DNA from: Planctomycetales bacterium 71-10
GTDB lineage: Bacteria > Planctomycetota > Planctomycetia > Isosphaerales > Isosphaeraceae
DNA: 64,000 nt
NCBI GenBank assembly: GCA_001898385.1
Contig: MKTT01000074.1
Span: 1 to 64,000, forward strand
Reading direction: 5' to 3'
Shown here one piece after another: positions 42,715 through 52,502 of the stretch. The notes beneath the pieces are model-generated. The model was not told the origin of the DNA. It ran no database searches and saw nothing but the letters and a program-made list of their open reading frames with translations. Both the position numbers and the translations under genes were made by a program. Each line of letters begins with the position of its first letter. Position 1 is the stretch's first letter.

Positions 42715-45700
42715 TCAGCCGCGGCGGCCTCGGGCCATGAAGCTGAAGGTCCGCTGGATCGCGGCGACGCGCCGGGCGGCCGTCGCCTGGATCCGGGCCT
42801 TCGCCTGGACGGCCTGCCGGATCATCCTCTGGACGACCGGGGAGGGGTTCGCTTCGAATCGCGCCGTCAGCTCGGCGATCCGCCGGTCCTGCCTCTCGAC
42901 CTGGGCCTCCGCCCGCGCGACCGTGGCCTGCACGGCCCGCTCGGCGGCGGGCGGCAGGGGCCCGGCCGGCGTCGGGGGCGCGACGACCTCGAAGGAGGCC
43001 GACCGCGAGACGAGGCCGCCCTCGCCGTCGGAGACCTCCACGACGGCCTCGTAGAATCCGGCGACCGTGGGCGTGAAGGCCAGCGACGGCCCCCGGCCGG
43101 TCGCCACCGACACGCCGTCGCGGCGGACGGTCCACGCATAGGCCAGGACGGCCGCCGGGTTCGGGTCGGTCGCCGAGGCGGACAGCGGGACCGTCGCGCC
43201 CACCTCGAACCGCCCGGGGATCGACGCCAGGTCGAGCGTCGGCGCCACGTTGGCGACGGTCAGCCCGCGCGCCGCGACGGCCGAGGCGCCCGGGGCGTCG
43301 ACGACGGTCAGGGCGATCGCGTACTCGCCCGGCGCGGTCGGGACGAACGCGAACGAGGCCCCGGAGCCGGAAGCGACCACGACGCCGCCCAGGCTCGCGG
43401 TCCACGAGTAGCCCGCCACGCCGCCCGGGTCGGAGGCGACCGCCGCGAACGACGCCGGGCTCCCCTGGTCGACGGCCGTCGGGCCGTCGGCGATCGCGGC
43501 CGTCGGCGCGACGTTCAGGACGGCGACCGTCGCCGTCGCCGTCGCCTGCGCCTCGTAGACGCCGAGGGACGTGTCGGCCCAGGCGCGCACCGTGTAAGAA
43601 CCGGGGGCGACGGGATACGCATGGGCCACGGTCGAGGGCGAGCCGGCGACCTCCTGGGTCGTGCCGTCGCCCCAGTCGATCCACCACCGCGAGACCGCGC
43701 CCGCGTCGGGGCCGGCCGTCAGCGTCAGCGCGTAGAGGGAGCCCTGGTCGACGGTCGCCGGCCCGGCGATGGAGAGCGTCGGGGCCGTCACCTGCACCGC
43801 GACCTGGGCCACGGCCCCGTCCACGGCCGCCGACAGCACGGCCCAGCCCGGCGTCGTCCCGGCCGAGAACCCGGCCGCCGCCGCGCCGCCGGCCACGGGC
43901 GCGGTCGTCGGGCTCACGGAGCCGAGCGACGTCGAGAAGCCGATCGCCGACACGCCCGGGATCGACCCCAGGGCCGAGACGTCGGCCCCCGTCGAATCAT
44001 GGTTCAGGTCGGCGATCAGGCCGGCCGAGCCGCCGACGAGGACCGCCCCGGGGTCCGACAGCGTGAGGACGATGTGGGGCGACGAGTCGACGAGCCCCAC
44101 GGCCGCCGCGCCCGGCCCGGCGTTGGAGCCCCACCAGTTGTGCACGGCGTCCACGGCCGCGGCGGACAGGTTGGTCAGGGCCGCCCCCACGTTCCCGACG
44201 ATCCGGTTCCAGTGGGCCTCCACGCCCGTCGCGCCCGGGCCGATCTCGATGCCGCCCCCGTTGCTCGCGATCACGCTCGACAGGATCGCGACGTCGTCGA
44301 GGGTCGCGCCGTCGGCGGCCCCCGCCCGGATCCCCCGGCCGCCGTTGCCGGCGAACGTCGAGCCGGTGAACGCGAGGCCCCCGCGGGCCCCGCTCTGGAT
44401 CGCGACGTCGACGCCCGCGCCGGCGTTGTCGCGGAACGCGACGGCCGAGAACGCGGCTCGGTCGAGGGCCTCGGCGTACAGGCCGTCCCCGCCGTTGCGA
44501 TCGAAGGTCGTGCCGCTCACGGCCAGGTCGGCGAACCCGCCCGTCGGCCCCGCGAGGCTCCGGAACCCGTCCGTCGCGTTGCCGTCGAAGTGGGAGTCCG
44601 AGATCGCCAGGCCCGTCACCGACGCGCCGGCCTCCGCGAGGAAGCCCACGCCGTTGCCCGAAGCGTCGAGGCGCACGAACGCCGCCCCGGAGACCTCGGC
44701 CGCCGCGGCCACCTGCACGCCGACGCCCGCCCCCGCGACCGCCACGTCCTGCAAGACCACGCCGCTCGCCGCGCCGTGGATCGCCACGCCCACGTCGCCC
44801 CCCTCGATGCGGAGCCCGCGCACGACGATGGGCGACGCCCCCGAGCCGGCCCCCGTGATCGACACGCCCGCGCCGGATACGGGCCGGAGCGTCACCTCGC
44901 CGATCGCCTCCAGCACGATCGGCCGGGAGATGGAAAGGTTCTCCTCGTACGTCCCGGCGGCGACCTGGACCGTATCGCCCGCCGCGGCCGCGTCGATCGC
45001 CGCCTGGATGCTCATCGCGGCGGACGGGGCCGCCAGGAACGTCCGCGCCTCGCCGAACGCCCCCACCGTCGCCAGCGTCCGGTCGTGGTCCAGATAGTGC
45101 GTCGGCGACCCTGCCGCCGCCGCCAACCCCTCCTCGGACGTCGCATAGAACCGCCGCCGCACCGACCAGTCGTCGTCCTGCGGCCCCGACAGCACGACCC
45201 CCGGCTTCTCGTCCATCGCGAACGTCACGTCCGCCCCGTCGGCCACGTCCGTGCTGAACGTGATCGGGTGCGGGTTCGACGGGTCGTAGGCCGTCCCGTC
45301 CCAGGACGACTCCTCGAACATGATCCCGCCGTTGTCCGTCGCCGACTCCCCGAACGTCGACGCCCCCGCGATCACGACGCCTTCCACCCCGATCGGGTAG
45401 TAGCGGCCGGACGTCGAGAATCCGACGCCGGTCCACCCGTTCCCCGAGGTGGCCACGTCCGTCAGGGTCGCCCGCTTGACGTCGGTGAAGAAGAAGCCCG
45501 CGCCCAGGTTGTCGCGCGAGGTCACGCCGTCGATCGTGAAGTCGGTCGCGCCGATCAGGTTCACGCCCGAAGACGGCATCGAGTTCACGACCAGCCTCGA
45601 CAGCGCGAGGCCCGTGGTCCCGCTCGCGTAGACCCCGTAGCGCAACCGGGCGTTGGAGGTGGATCCGGTGATGGTCAGGCCGCTCAGCGAGACGTCCGCG

Positions 45701-46119
45701 GCCGAGATCGTCACGCCGTACGACGACGCGACGGCGGAGACGTCCAACGTCGTGTCCGCGGCCCCCGCCCCCGCGATGCTCAGGGGCTTCGCGATCGACA
45801 CGGCCCCCGAGTAGGTCCCCGCGGCGACGTCGATCTCGTCCCCGGCCGCGGCGGCCGTGACGGCCGACTGGATGGTCGCGAAGGCGTTGGTCCCGAAGAC
45901 CTTCCCCTCGGCGACGACGGCCCCGACGCCGGAGCCCGCCCAATCGTCGTCGACGAACATCGTCGAGAGGAGCGCCCGCACCTCAAGCCCCTCAATCGAA
46001 AGCCGCAGCCTCGATGCATCGCGTCTTCGTGGGCCGTTGCGACGGCGGGACGAGGCGACGCCGGCGCGATTCCGGCGGCAGGCTTCAAATTCTCGAGTGA
46101 ACATTATTTTCTCCAGCAA
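42715..46119 (-). CDS. Large surface protein: planctomycetal LE-x-R motif, beta-helix repeats, PKD domains
   Basis: An 1134-residue protein. After an Arg-rich start, the motif L-E-V-R-A-L-L-S (45-52) marks a planctomycetal surface protein. From about 60 to 680 there are parallel beta-helix repeats with the phrase G-D-x-V-x-V-A-A-G-T-Y or A-I-Q-S-A-V-T-A-A-A (NosD/pectate-lyase style). From about 770 to 1040 come about three PKD-like domains, each ending G-x-Y-x-V or G-F-Y-E-A-V and with W-T-V/W-W-I-D-W segments. The C-terminal ~90 residues are charged and coiled-coil-like, rich in Arg, ending F-S-F-M-A-R-G-R-R-G. Probably an exported adhesin or wall protein. Met at 46104 is a possible later start. 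Confidence 0.85.
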   Translation of the reverse strand: MLEKIMFTREFEACRRNRAGVASSRRRNGPRRRDASRLRLSIEGLEVRALLSTMFVDDDWAGSGVGAVVAEGKVFGTNAFATIQSAVTAAAAGDEIDVAAGTYSGAVSIAKPLSIAGAGAADTTLDVSAVASSYGVTISAADVSLSGLTITGSTSNARLRYGVYASGTTGLALSRLVVNSMPSSGVNLIGATDFTIDGVTSRDNLGAGFFFTDVKRATLTDVATSGNGWTGVGFSTSGRYYPIGVEGVVIAGASTFGESATDNGGIMFEESSWDGTAYDPSNPHPITFSTDVADGADVTFAMDEKPGVVLSGPQDDDWSVRRRFYATSEEGLAAAAGSPTHYLDHDRTLATVGAFGEARTFLAAPSAAMSIQAAIDAAAAGDTVQVAAGTYEENLSISRPIVLEAIGEVTLRPVSGAGVSITGAGSGASPIVVRGLRIEGGDVGVAIHGAASGVVLQDVAVAGAGVGVQVAAAAEVSGAAFVRLDASGNGVGFLAEAGASVTGLAISDSHFDGNATDGFRSLAGPTGGFADLAVSGTTFDRNGGDGLYAEALDRAAFSAVAFRDNAGAGVDVAIQSGARGGLAFTGSTFAGNGGRGIRAGAADGATLDDVAILSSVIASNGGGIEIGPGATGVEAHWNRIVGNVGAALTNLSAAAVDAVHNWWGSNAGPGAAAVGLVDSSPHIVLTLSDPGAVLVGGSAGLIADLNHDSTGADVSALGSIPGVSAIGFSTSLGSVSPTTAPVAGGAAAAGFSAGTTPGWAVLSAAVDGAVAQVAVQVTAPTLSIAGPATVDQGSLYALTLTAGPDAGAVSRWWIDWGDGTTQEVAGSPSTVAHAYPVAPGSYTVRAWADTSLGVYEAQATATATVAVLNVAPTAAIADGPTAVDQGSPASFAAVASDPGGVAGYSWTASLGGVVVASGSGASFAFVPTAPGEYAIALTVVDAPGASAVAARGLTVANVAPTLDLASIPGRFEVGATVPLSASATDPNPAAVLAYAWTVRRDGVSVATGRGPSLAFTPTVAGFYEAVVEVSDGEGGLVSRSASFEVVAPPTPAGPLPPAAERAVQATVARAEAQVERQDRRIAELTARFEANPSPVVQRMIRQAVQAKARIQATAARRVAAIQRTFSFMARGRRG

Positions 46120-46488
46120 AAGAGAGGAATCCTCTCCTCCGTGCGGGCGTCCGAGGTCGATGGCCGACGAGCCCGCCCGAGTGGATCGGTAGCCGAGGGA
46201 GAGGCTCCATCCGTTCGCGGGACCTTCGCGGGACGATAAATCGTCTTACTACGAATTACCTAGGCCCCCGCTCGGGCGCCGTCAAACGCCCCGCGGCCGG
46301 GACGCCGGGCGCGGCCTCGCCGGGGGCCCGCCCGGGGCGATTCCCGAGCGTCCCGGAGATTATTGAAATCTCGTCGCGATCGATGCGGGCCGTCAGCCTA
46401 TCGCTTGTTGTCCCCGACGGCGGCCCGCGATAGAATCGGTACCGATCCGCAGGATCTTCGCACATCTTCCGGTCGAAACCGAGCCGCC
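46120..46488. other. 369-bp divergent intergenic region
   Basis: No gene is supported here on either strand. It includes an AT-richer patch (about 46232-46262) and, on the plus strand, the promoter at 46408-46436. Short dyads occur near 46120-46140. Confidence 0.5.
46408..46436 (+). promoter_or_regulatory. Sigma70-like promoter upstream of the small secreted protein and DUF1559 gene
   Basis: TTGTCC (46408-46413), a 17-bp spacer, then TAGAAT (46431-46436). The start of transcription near 46443 gives a leader of about 46 bases to the ATG at 46489. Confidence 0.6.
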
Positions 46489-46857
46489 ATGTCGCCCAGC
46501 AGACCCACCCAACGCGTCGGATGCCTCTGGCTCGCGCCGCTCCTGGCGTGGATGCTGGCCGGACCGACCTCCGTACGTGCCGCCTGCCACCCTCGTCCGC
46601 GCCTGGACGTCGTCGGGCTTGCACTCCTGGGCGAGGTCGAGGGCCACGGCGGCCCCTGCGCAGGGCCGTCCTGCTCGCAGGGATCGGGGGCGTCGTCGTC
46701 GGTGCCTCATGCGGCCCAGTCCGCCTCCCACGACGTCGTCCTCTCCAGGCTTGAAGGCCCCCCGCGACCTGGTGCCTTCCGCTCCCCCGCTTCGGCCCTC
46801 TCGTCGACCCACAAGCCCCCAGAACCGGACCTACGCCACCGCCCCCCGTGGACCTGA
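46489..46857 (+). CDS. Possible small secreted protein upstream of DUF1559
   Basis: A 122-residue frame with a convincing signal peptide: basic S-R-P-T-Q-R, core [13 protein letters not shown], cleavage near V-R-A-A. The remainder is Pro/Ser/His-rich with Cys residues ([15 protein letters not shown]) and no recognisable fold. It lies behind the promoter at 46408-46436 and 86 bases before the DUF1559 start on the same strand. Against it: the mature part is low in order and the codon pattern is like antisense noise. It may be a DUF1559-operon leader protein. Confidence 0.4.
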   Translation: MSPSRPTQRVGCLWLAPLLAWMLAGPTSVRAACHPRPRLDVVGLALLGEVEGHGGPCAGPSCSQGSGASSSVPHAAQSASHDVVLSRLEGPPRPGAFRSPASALSSTHKPPEPDLRHRPPWT

Positions 46858-46943
46858 TCCTCCTCCACCGTCGCAGCACCATGACGCACCGATCGGAGGA
46901 CCGCCGTCATCCCTCGCGGATCACGGCCTGGGGGAGTACGACC

Positions 46944-48026
46944 ATGCTCGAATCGCGCCGCGCCTTTACCTTGATCGAATTGCTGGTGGTGATCGCGATC
47001 ATCGCGGTCCTGATCGCCCTGCTGCTGCCGGCCGTGCAGGCCGCCCGCGAGGCCGCACGCCGCGCCCAGTGCACGAACAACATGAAGCAAATCGGCCTCG
47101 CCCTGGCCAACTACGAGAGCGCCGCAGGCGTCCTCCCCTTCTCGCAGGGGGGGGATTACATGACGAGCCTGGCGGGGGCCCCGCTCCACGCCCGATGGTC
47201 GGCGCACAGCCAGATCCTCGCGTCTATGGAGCAGGCGGTGGTGTTCAACGCGATCAACTTCGCCCTCCCGCCGGAGACGCCGGACGTGGGGCCGCTGGGG
47301 ATGGCCATGGGCATGAACATGCTCACGGCGTATCAGAACCCCGGCCGCGAGAACTCGACGGCCTGCCGGGTCGCCTTGACCACCTTCCTCTGCCCCTCGG
47401 ACGGAGTGGCCACGGCTTCGGACTGGCCCGGGGCGAACAACTACGTTTCCAACGGCGGGAACTGGCTGAGCGACGCCTGCGAGCAGTACCCGCCGGCGGC
47501 CGGCGGCCTCGGGATGCCCCAAGGCCCGCTCTACAACCGGAGCAAGGTGGCGTTCTCCGCGATCACCGACGGCCTGAGCAATACGGCCTTCTTCAGCGAG
47601 AAGAAGCGAGGCCGGGGCTCCCTCGACGCGAAGCGCGACCTCTTCTGGGTGGCGGAGACGACCTCCATCGACCAGATGTATCAGAACTGCACCGCCCTGA
47701 ACGTCTCCGGGGGCATGGCCATGGACATGGCCAGCAAGATGGGCGGGGCCTGGTGCGCCGGCGACCTGACGTTCACCACGTACAACCACGTCGGCCCGCC
47801 CAACGCCGTGTCATGCTCCGGGATGCAGGGCATGATGATGTCGGGCAAGACGGCGATGGTCAACCTGTCGTTCCAGTCCCCCCCATCGAGCTCTCATTCC
47901 GGCGGCGTGAACGTCCTGATGGGCGACGGCTCGGTGCGCTTCGTCAAGGACTCCGTCGCGCTCGCCGCCTGGCGGGCACTGGCCACGCGAAACGGGGGAG
48001 AGGTCCTCGGATCCGACTCGTACTGA
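46944..48026 (+). CDS. DUF1559 prepilin-like protein
   Basis: A 360-residue pseudopilin. The leader [20 protein letters not shown] begins at residue 6, with a prepilin-peptidase site before Phe. The segment [15 protein letters not shown] is the DUF1559 signature; [15 protein letters not shown] near the end is the C-terminal signature. In the middle are Met-rich stretches ([17 protein letters not shown]) unlike the copy at 35755. The ATG lies 32 codons into a longer frame that has no signal. A small lipoprotein gene follows downstream. Confidence 0.93.
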   Translation: MLESRRAFTLIELLVVIAIIAVLIALLLPAVQAAREAARRAQCTNNMKQIGLALANYESAAGVLPFSQGGDYMTSLAGAPLHARWSAHSQILASMEQAVVFNAINFALPPETPDVGPLGMAMGMNMLTAYQNPGRENSTACRVALTTFLCPSDGVATASDWPGANNYVSNGGNWLSDACEQYPPAAGGLGMPQGPLYNRSKVAFSAITDGLSNTAFFSEKKRGRGSLDAKRDLFWVAETTSIDQMYQNCTALNVSGGMAMDMASKMGGAWCAGDLTFTTYNHVGPPNAVSCSGMQGMMMSGKTAMVNLSFQSPPSSSHSGGVNVLMGDGSVRFVKDSVALAAWRALATRNGGEVLGSDSY

Positions 48027-48231
48027 GCAGCGACGGGCCGACCTTCTCGACCTCTCCGATCCGGGACCTCCCGGAATGAGGAGGCGGCCCAGGTGCGCCC
48101 GGAGATTCCGGCCGACGGTGCCGGCGATGCGGACGGCCTTCCCTCCCGGCGGGGGAGGGCCGTCGTGACGGCCGTCCCGAATCCGGCGCGATCCACCGAA
48201 TCCAAGAGACACACCCGAACGCGGGCCAACC

Positions 48232-48259
48232 TTGACGCCCGCCGGCCGACGCCTATCAT
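48232..48259 (+). promoter_or_regulatory. Strong sigma70-like promoter of the small lipoprotein gene
   Basis: TTGACG (48232-48237), a 16-bp spacer, then TATCAT (48254-48259). A leader of about 28 bases with AGGAG precedes the ATG at 48294. Confidence 0.7.
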
Positions 48260-48293
48260 GCTCGCCCAAGCCGCCCGAGGATAGGAGCCCGAC

Positions 48294-48446
48294 ATGCGCA
48301 AGTGGATTCTGCTGGGGACGATCTTACTCCTCTCCGGTTGCGCCTCGACCGACTCCGACGGAAAAACGCAAGTCCCGTTCCCGCTCCGCGAGGCGTTCTC
48401 GGGCATGAAGCCGGGACCCTGGACGCCCGAGTTTCCGCCCGAATAG
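48294..48446 (+). CDS. 50-aa lipoprotein
   Basis: A short gene with all the parts of a real one: promoter (48232-48259), AGGAG ribosome site 8 bases before the ATG, and signal peptide M-R-K-W-I-L-L-G-T-I-L-L-L-S-G-C with lipobox and lipid Cys16. The mature 34 residues are D-S-D-G-K-T-Q-V-P-F-P-L-R-E-A-F and W-T-P-E-F-P-P-E, with no fold known to me. It follows DUF1559 by 267 bases on the same strand. Small lipoproteins next to DUF1559 genes recur in this window. Confidence 0.78.
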   Translation: MRKWILLGTILLLSGCASTDSDGKTQVPFPLREAFSGMKPGPWTPEFPPE

Positions 48447-48542
48447 CCGGCGACGCCAGGCAACCGTCGCTACCCGCCGCGGCGACGAGACCCCGCGAGC
48501 CCGGCCGTCCAGGTCGATCGTCGATGGGCCGACGTCCCCATA

Positions 48543-48561
48543 CGACGGCTAACGGCCGTCG
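48543..48561. terminator. Short hairpin at the end of the ABC permease gene
   Basis: CGACGGC (48543-48549) pairs with GCCGTCG (48555-48561) over a 5-base loop, overlapping the stop codon of the minus-strand permease. A weak candidate. Confidence 0.35.
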
Positions 48562-50243
48562 GCCCGGCCAAGGCAGCGATTGAAGGTCTTCAGGGTCGCG
48601 AGCAGCAGGCCGATCGCGACCAGGCCATAGGCGATGGTCCAGAAGACGAGCCAGGCGGCGTGCTCCCTCATGCCGTGCCTCGGCCCGGCCGTGCCGCCGA
48701 ACACCGCGCTGGAGAAGCCGACGCCCCAGAACGGGCTGGCCACGGCGATGCCGGGGCCCGGCTCGCCGTGGCCGTCGCCGAAGAGGACCATCCCGACCGG
48801 GACGGCCCCGATCAGCACGACGATGTACAGCCCGGCGGTCAGGCCGATGGCCTGCCCCATCCGGGGCAGCCAGGTGGCCAGCGCCAGGCCGAGGCTCGTG
48901 ATCGCGGTGCCGTAGGCGAGGATCAGGCCGCCGATCAGCGCCGGGGCCGGGGCGAACCCGGTGTGCGTCGCCAGGGCCCCGGCGATGAGCGCCGGCAGGA
49001 TCGCCAGCGGCGGGACGCCGCGGAAGGCGCCCCACCACTTGCCCAGGACGATCGACCGGGTCGAGAGCGGGGTGGACAGCAGGACGTCCAGGCTGCCGCG
49101 CTGGCGCTCCTCGGCCAGGCTCGTCGCGGCCGAGACGCTCAGGAGCAGCAGGCCAGCCGAGACCTGCACGCCGCCGATCACCGCGCCCCCCTCGGTCCCT
49201 CGGCCGCCGAGCGCCTCGACGATCACCCAGAGGCTGGCCCCGCCCGACAGCGCGGCGAAGAGCCCCCACACGGCGACCGACCATCGCGAAGGCCGCCGCC
49301 GATGCCACTCGCGCCACAGCACCGGGTTGCCGTCCAGCGACGGCGACGGCAGCCGGCGGAGGAGCCGGCCGAGCGGGCCGGTCGCCCGACGCGCCCCCTC
49401 CCCCCGACCGGCCTGCCGGACGACCACCGCCCGGATCCGCCAGGTCGCCGCGGACGCCAGCAGCGCCGAGGCCAGCATCCCCAGCAGGCAGAACCGGCCC
49501 TGGGCCCCCAGCCCGACCGAGCCCAAACCCGGAGGGGCGCCCATGGGGCCGAGCACCAGGAAGACGGGATTGTAAGGGAACAGGGCGAAGCCTCCCGGCA
49601 TCCAATCCGGCCGGGACTGCCAGGGCAGGGTCGAAGCCAGGGCCATCCAGATCGGGGCCGCCAGCAGCCAGAAGATGCCGAAGGCGTAGGTCGCCAGCAG
49701 CACCTCGTGCGTCCTCCGCCCCCAGACCGACAGCGTCAGCGCCAGCGTGCAGCCGAAGGCGGCGCAGGCCAGGCAGACCAGGATCGCGCCGGCCGGCAAC
49801 GTCGGATCGACGCCGCCCAGGAGGGTCGCCAGCGACATCACCGGCGCCGCGCAGGCGATCAGCCCCAGCACCGGGACCAGCCGGGCCCCCAGCTTGCCCA
49901 GCACGATCTCGGCGTCGGCCAGGTCGGTCGCGAACAGGAGGGTCAAATTCCCCCGGGCCTTGTCAAGGCAGATCGCGCCGGCGGTCGCCGCCGGCGCCGC
50001 CAGGCCGACCAGCCCGAGCAGGATCAGCGTCGTCACGGCGTAGAACGCCCGCCCGACCTCGGCCATCCGATCGACCGACAGCGTCCCCGCCCCGTCGAGG
50101 CTCCCCAGCCAGACCGCCGCGAGGCCCAGCAGGAGCAGGAGGACCAGCAACGACCTCAGGGCGTAGCCCTGCCAGCGCCGCGACGCCGTCAGCCATTCAT
50201 AGGCGAAGACCGGGCCCAACCCCGGCCGCCTGCGACTCGCCAT
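48549..50243 (-). CDS. ABC-2-type transporter permease
   Basis: A 564-residue membrane protein with about 12 hydrophobic segments (from L-L-V-L-L-L-L-L-G-L-A to the C-terminal I-A-Y-G-L-V-A-I-G-L-L-L-A-T-L). The segment L-D-V-L-L-S-T-P-L-S-T-R-S-I-V-L-G-K is the characteristic ABC-2 permease motif. It has no ATP-binding domain, and none is beside it in the window, so the ATPase must be elsewhere. Such permeases export polysaccharides, lipids or drugs. The first 25 residues are basic and cytoplasmic. It diverges from asnB at 50462. Confidence 0.85.
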   Translation of the reverse strand: MASRRRPGLGPVFAYEWLTASRRWQGYALRSLLVLLLLLGLAAVWLGSLDGAGTLSVDRMAEVGRAFYAVTTLILLGLVGLAAPAATAGAICLDKARGNLTLLFATDLADAEIVLGKLGARLVPVLGLIACAAPVMSLATLLGGVDPTLPAGAILVCLACAAFGCTLALTLSVWGRRTHEVLLATYAFGIFWLLAAPIWMALASTLPWQSRPDWMPGGFALFPYNPVFLVLGPMGAPPGLGSVGLGAQGRFCLLGMLASALLASAATWRIRAVVVRQAGRGEGARRATGPLGRLLRRLPSPSLDGNPVLWREWHRRRPSRWSVAVWGLFAALSGGASLWVIVEALGGRGTEGGAVIGGVQVSAGLLLLSVSAATSLAEERQRGSLDVLLSTPLSTRSIVLGKWWGAFRGVPPLAILPALIAGALATHTGFAPAPALIGGLILAYGTAITSLGLALATWLPRMGQAIGLTAGLYIVVLIGAVPVGMVLFGDGHGEPGPGIAVASPFWGVGFSSAVFGGTAGPRHGMREHAAWLVFWTIAYGLVAIGLLLATLKTFNRCLGRADGR

Positions 50244-50461
50244 CCGATCGGCCTCCCGCGAGCATGGAACGAGCCTCGGAGTCAGGGCCGCCTCGGGAAA
50301 ACTCTACGCCGCAAAGACATCTCCGATCAAGAGCTTTCCGGCCGCCGGGCGAAGACCTCCTCCATCCCCTCGGGTCGCCGGTGGCGACGGGCCGGCCGCC
50401 GGCTGATATCCTGGATCCCGGCCGGGGCGGCGGGGCGAGGTCGGGCGAAAGGCGGGCGGGC

Positions 50462-52390
50462 ATGTGCGGCATCTGCGGGGCGGTCTGGGGCGGTCCGGGC
50501 GGGGCGCTGGGCGAGGGCCGCCTGGGAGCGATGATGGACCGCATCGCCCACCGCGGCCCCGACGACGCGGGCGTCTACCGCGACGACCACGCCGCCCTGG
50601 GCTTCCGACGGCTGGCGATCGTCGACCTGGAGGGGGCTCGGCAGCCCCTCTCCAACGAGGACGGCACCGTCTGGGTCGTCTTCAACGGCGAGATCTACAA
50701 CTTCCCCTCCCTCCACCGCCGCCTGGAAGCCAGCGGCCACGCCCTCCGCTCCCGCGGCGACACCGAGACCCTCGTCCACCTCTATGAGGACGAGGGCCCC
50801 CGGATGTTCGAGCACCTCCGGGGGATGTTCGCCCTGGCCATCTGGGACGCCCCCCGGCGCACGCTGCTGCTGGGCCGCGACCGCCTGGGCCAGAAGCCCT
50901 TGCTCTACCGCGAGCACGCCGGCCGGCTCACCTTCGCCAGCGAGTTGAAGGCCCTGCTCGCGCTCCCCGAGGCCGACGTCCCCCGCGACCTCGACCCGGT
51001 GGCGCTCGATCACTTCCTCACGTTCGGATACGTCCCCCATCCGCGGACGATCCTGTCCGGCGTGAAGAAGCTGCCGCCCGCCCACTACGCCCTCTGGCGC
51101 GACGGCCGGTTGCAGGTCGAGCGCTACTGGTCGCCCGACTGGGACTTCGAACGCCGACGGCCGTTCGAGGAGGACGCCGAGGAGCTGCGGGCGACGCTCG
51201 ACGAGGCCGTCCGCGAGCAGATGGTCTCCGACGTCCCGCTGGGCGCGTTCCTCTCGGGCGGGGTCGACTCGACGATCGTCGTCGGCCTGATGCAGCGGAC
51301 GTCGTCGCGGCCGGTGAAGACCTTCGCGATCGGCTTCCCGGACGCCGCCTACGACGAGACCGCCTACGCCGAGGCCGCCGCGAAGGCCATCGGGACGGAG
51401 CATCATACGTTCATCGTCGAGCCGAAGGCGTGGGAGACCATCCCCGCCCTGGCGCGGCAGTTCGACGAGCCGTTCGCGGACAGCTCGGCGCTGCCCACCT
51501 GGCACGTCGCCCGCGAGACCCGCCGCGAGGTCACGGTCGCCCTCACCGGCGACGCCGGCGACGAGCTGTTCGGCGGCTACGACCGCTACCGGGCCCTGGC
51601 GATCACCGAACTCGTCCAGCGCCTCCCCGCCGGCCCTCGCCGCATGTTGGCCGGGGCGACGCGGTTGCTCCCCCGCTCGGGCAAGGCGAAGTCGCGGCTC
51701 CGGGCGCTGGAGCGGATCGCCGAGCGGATCGACGAACCGGCCGCGGCCCGCTACCTGAGCTGGATGACCACGTTCGACGAGACCGGGCGGCTGGCCCTCT
51801 ACGCCGACGACCAGCTCGACCGCCTCGCGACCTTCGCCTCGGGCCTCCCCGACCCCGAGTCGGCCGACCCGGCCGCGGTCCTCGGGCGGGCGTTCGCCGC
51901 GGCGGCCGGGCGCGACGTCGTCACGCGGGCGATGGTCTCGGACGTCCTGACGTACCTCCCCGGCGACCTGCTGTTCAAGGTGGACATGGCGAGCATGGCC
52001 CACAGCCTGGAATGTCGGGGTCCGTTCCTGGACCATCGGGTCGTCGAGCTGGCCGCCGCGATGCCGATCGACCGCAAGATGCGGCTGCGGCCGGGCCGGT
52101 CCAAGGTCGTCCTCAAGCGGGCGTTCGCCGACCTGATCCCCGGGCCGATCCAGACCCGGCGCAAGATGGGCTTCGGCGTCCCCGTGGGCCGCTGGTTCCG
52201 CGACGAGCTGAAGGCCGAGCTGTCGGCGATCCTCCTCGACCCCGCCGCCCTCGCCCGCGGCCTCTTCCGCCCGGAGCGCGTCCGCGAGCTGATCGACGAG
52301 CACGCCGCCGGCCGCCGCGAGCACGGGCACCGGCTCTGGGCGCTCCTCATGCTGGAGCTGTGGATGCGGGAATACCTGGACGCGGCCTGA
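50462..52390 (+). CDS. asnB: Asparagine synthase (glutamine-hydrolysing)
   Basis: Two-domain amidotransferase, 642 residues. The N-terminal class II glutaminase starts M-C-G-I-C-G with catalytic Cys2. R-G-P-D-D-A-G and S-R-G-D-T-E-T are further N-domain motifs. The C-terminal synthase domain holds the ATP pyrophosphatase motif L-S-G-G-V-D-S-T (about 264-271) and G-D-A-G-D-E-L-F-G-G-Y. It makes asparagine or aspartyl-like amides. Bacteria carry several AsnB-like proteins; some act in exopolysaccharide or exosortase systems, so the true product is not certain. The ATG lies just after an open frame beginning at 50264 that lacks the Cys2 start. DUF4349 gene follows at 52503. Confidence 0.88.
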   Translation: MCGICGAVWGGPGGALGEGRLGAMMDRIAHRGPDDAGVYRDDHAALGFRRLAIVDLEGARQPLSNEDGTVWVVFNGEIYNFPSLHRRLEASGHALRSRGDTETLVHLYEDEGPRMFEHLRGMFALAIWDAPRRTLLLGRDRLGQKPLLYREHAGRLTFASELKALLALPEADVPRDLDPVALDHFLTFGYVPHPRTILSGVKKLPPAHYALWRDGRLQVERYWSPDWDFERRRPFEEDAEELRATLDEAVREQMVSDVPLGAFLSGGVDSTIVVGLMQRTSSRPVKTFAIGFPDAAYDETAYAEAAAKAIGTEHHTFIVEPKAWETIPALARQFDEPFADSSALPTWHVARETRREVTVALTGDAGDELFGGYDRYRALAITELVQRLPAGPRRMLAGATRLLPRSGKAKSRLRALERIAERIDEPAAARYLSWMTTFDETGRLALYADDQLDRLATFASGLPDPESADPAAVLGRAFAAAAGRDVVTRAMVSDVLTYLPGDLLFKVDMASMAHSLECRGPFLDHRVVELAAAMPIDRKMRLRPGRSKVVLKRAFADLIPGPIQTRRKMGFGVPVGRWFRDELKAELSAILLDPAALARGLFRPERVRELIDEHAAGRREHGHRLWALLMLELWMREYLDAA

Positions 52391-52502
52391 ACGATTTGCG
52401 GGACGCCGCTAACAAATCGACGCCTCGCGACGTCTAGACATGGGGGCGCCCGGCTCCCGTCGATCCGACCGCCCCGTCCACCTCTCCACGCGAGGGCCGA
52501 TC

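Noticed and set aside
42544..46239. A 1231-codon frame antisense to the beta-helix/PKD protein
   Set aside because: Arg/Gly/Asp/His-rich noise without any domain. The minus-strand frame has beta-helix repeats, PKD domains and an N-terminal motif.
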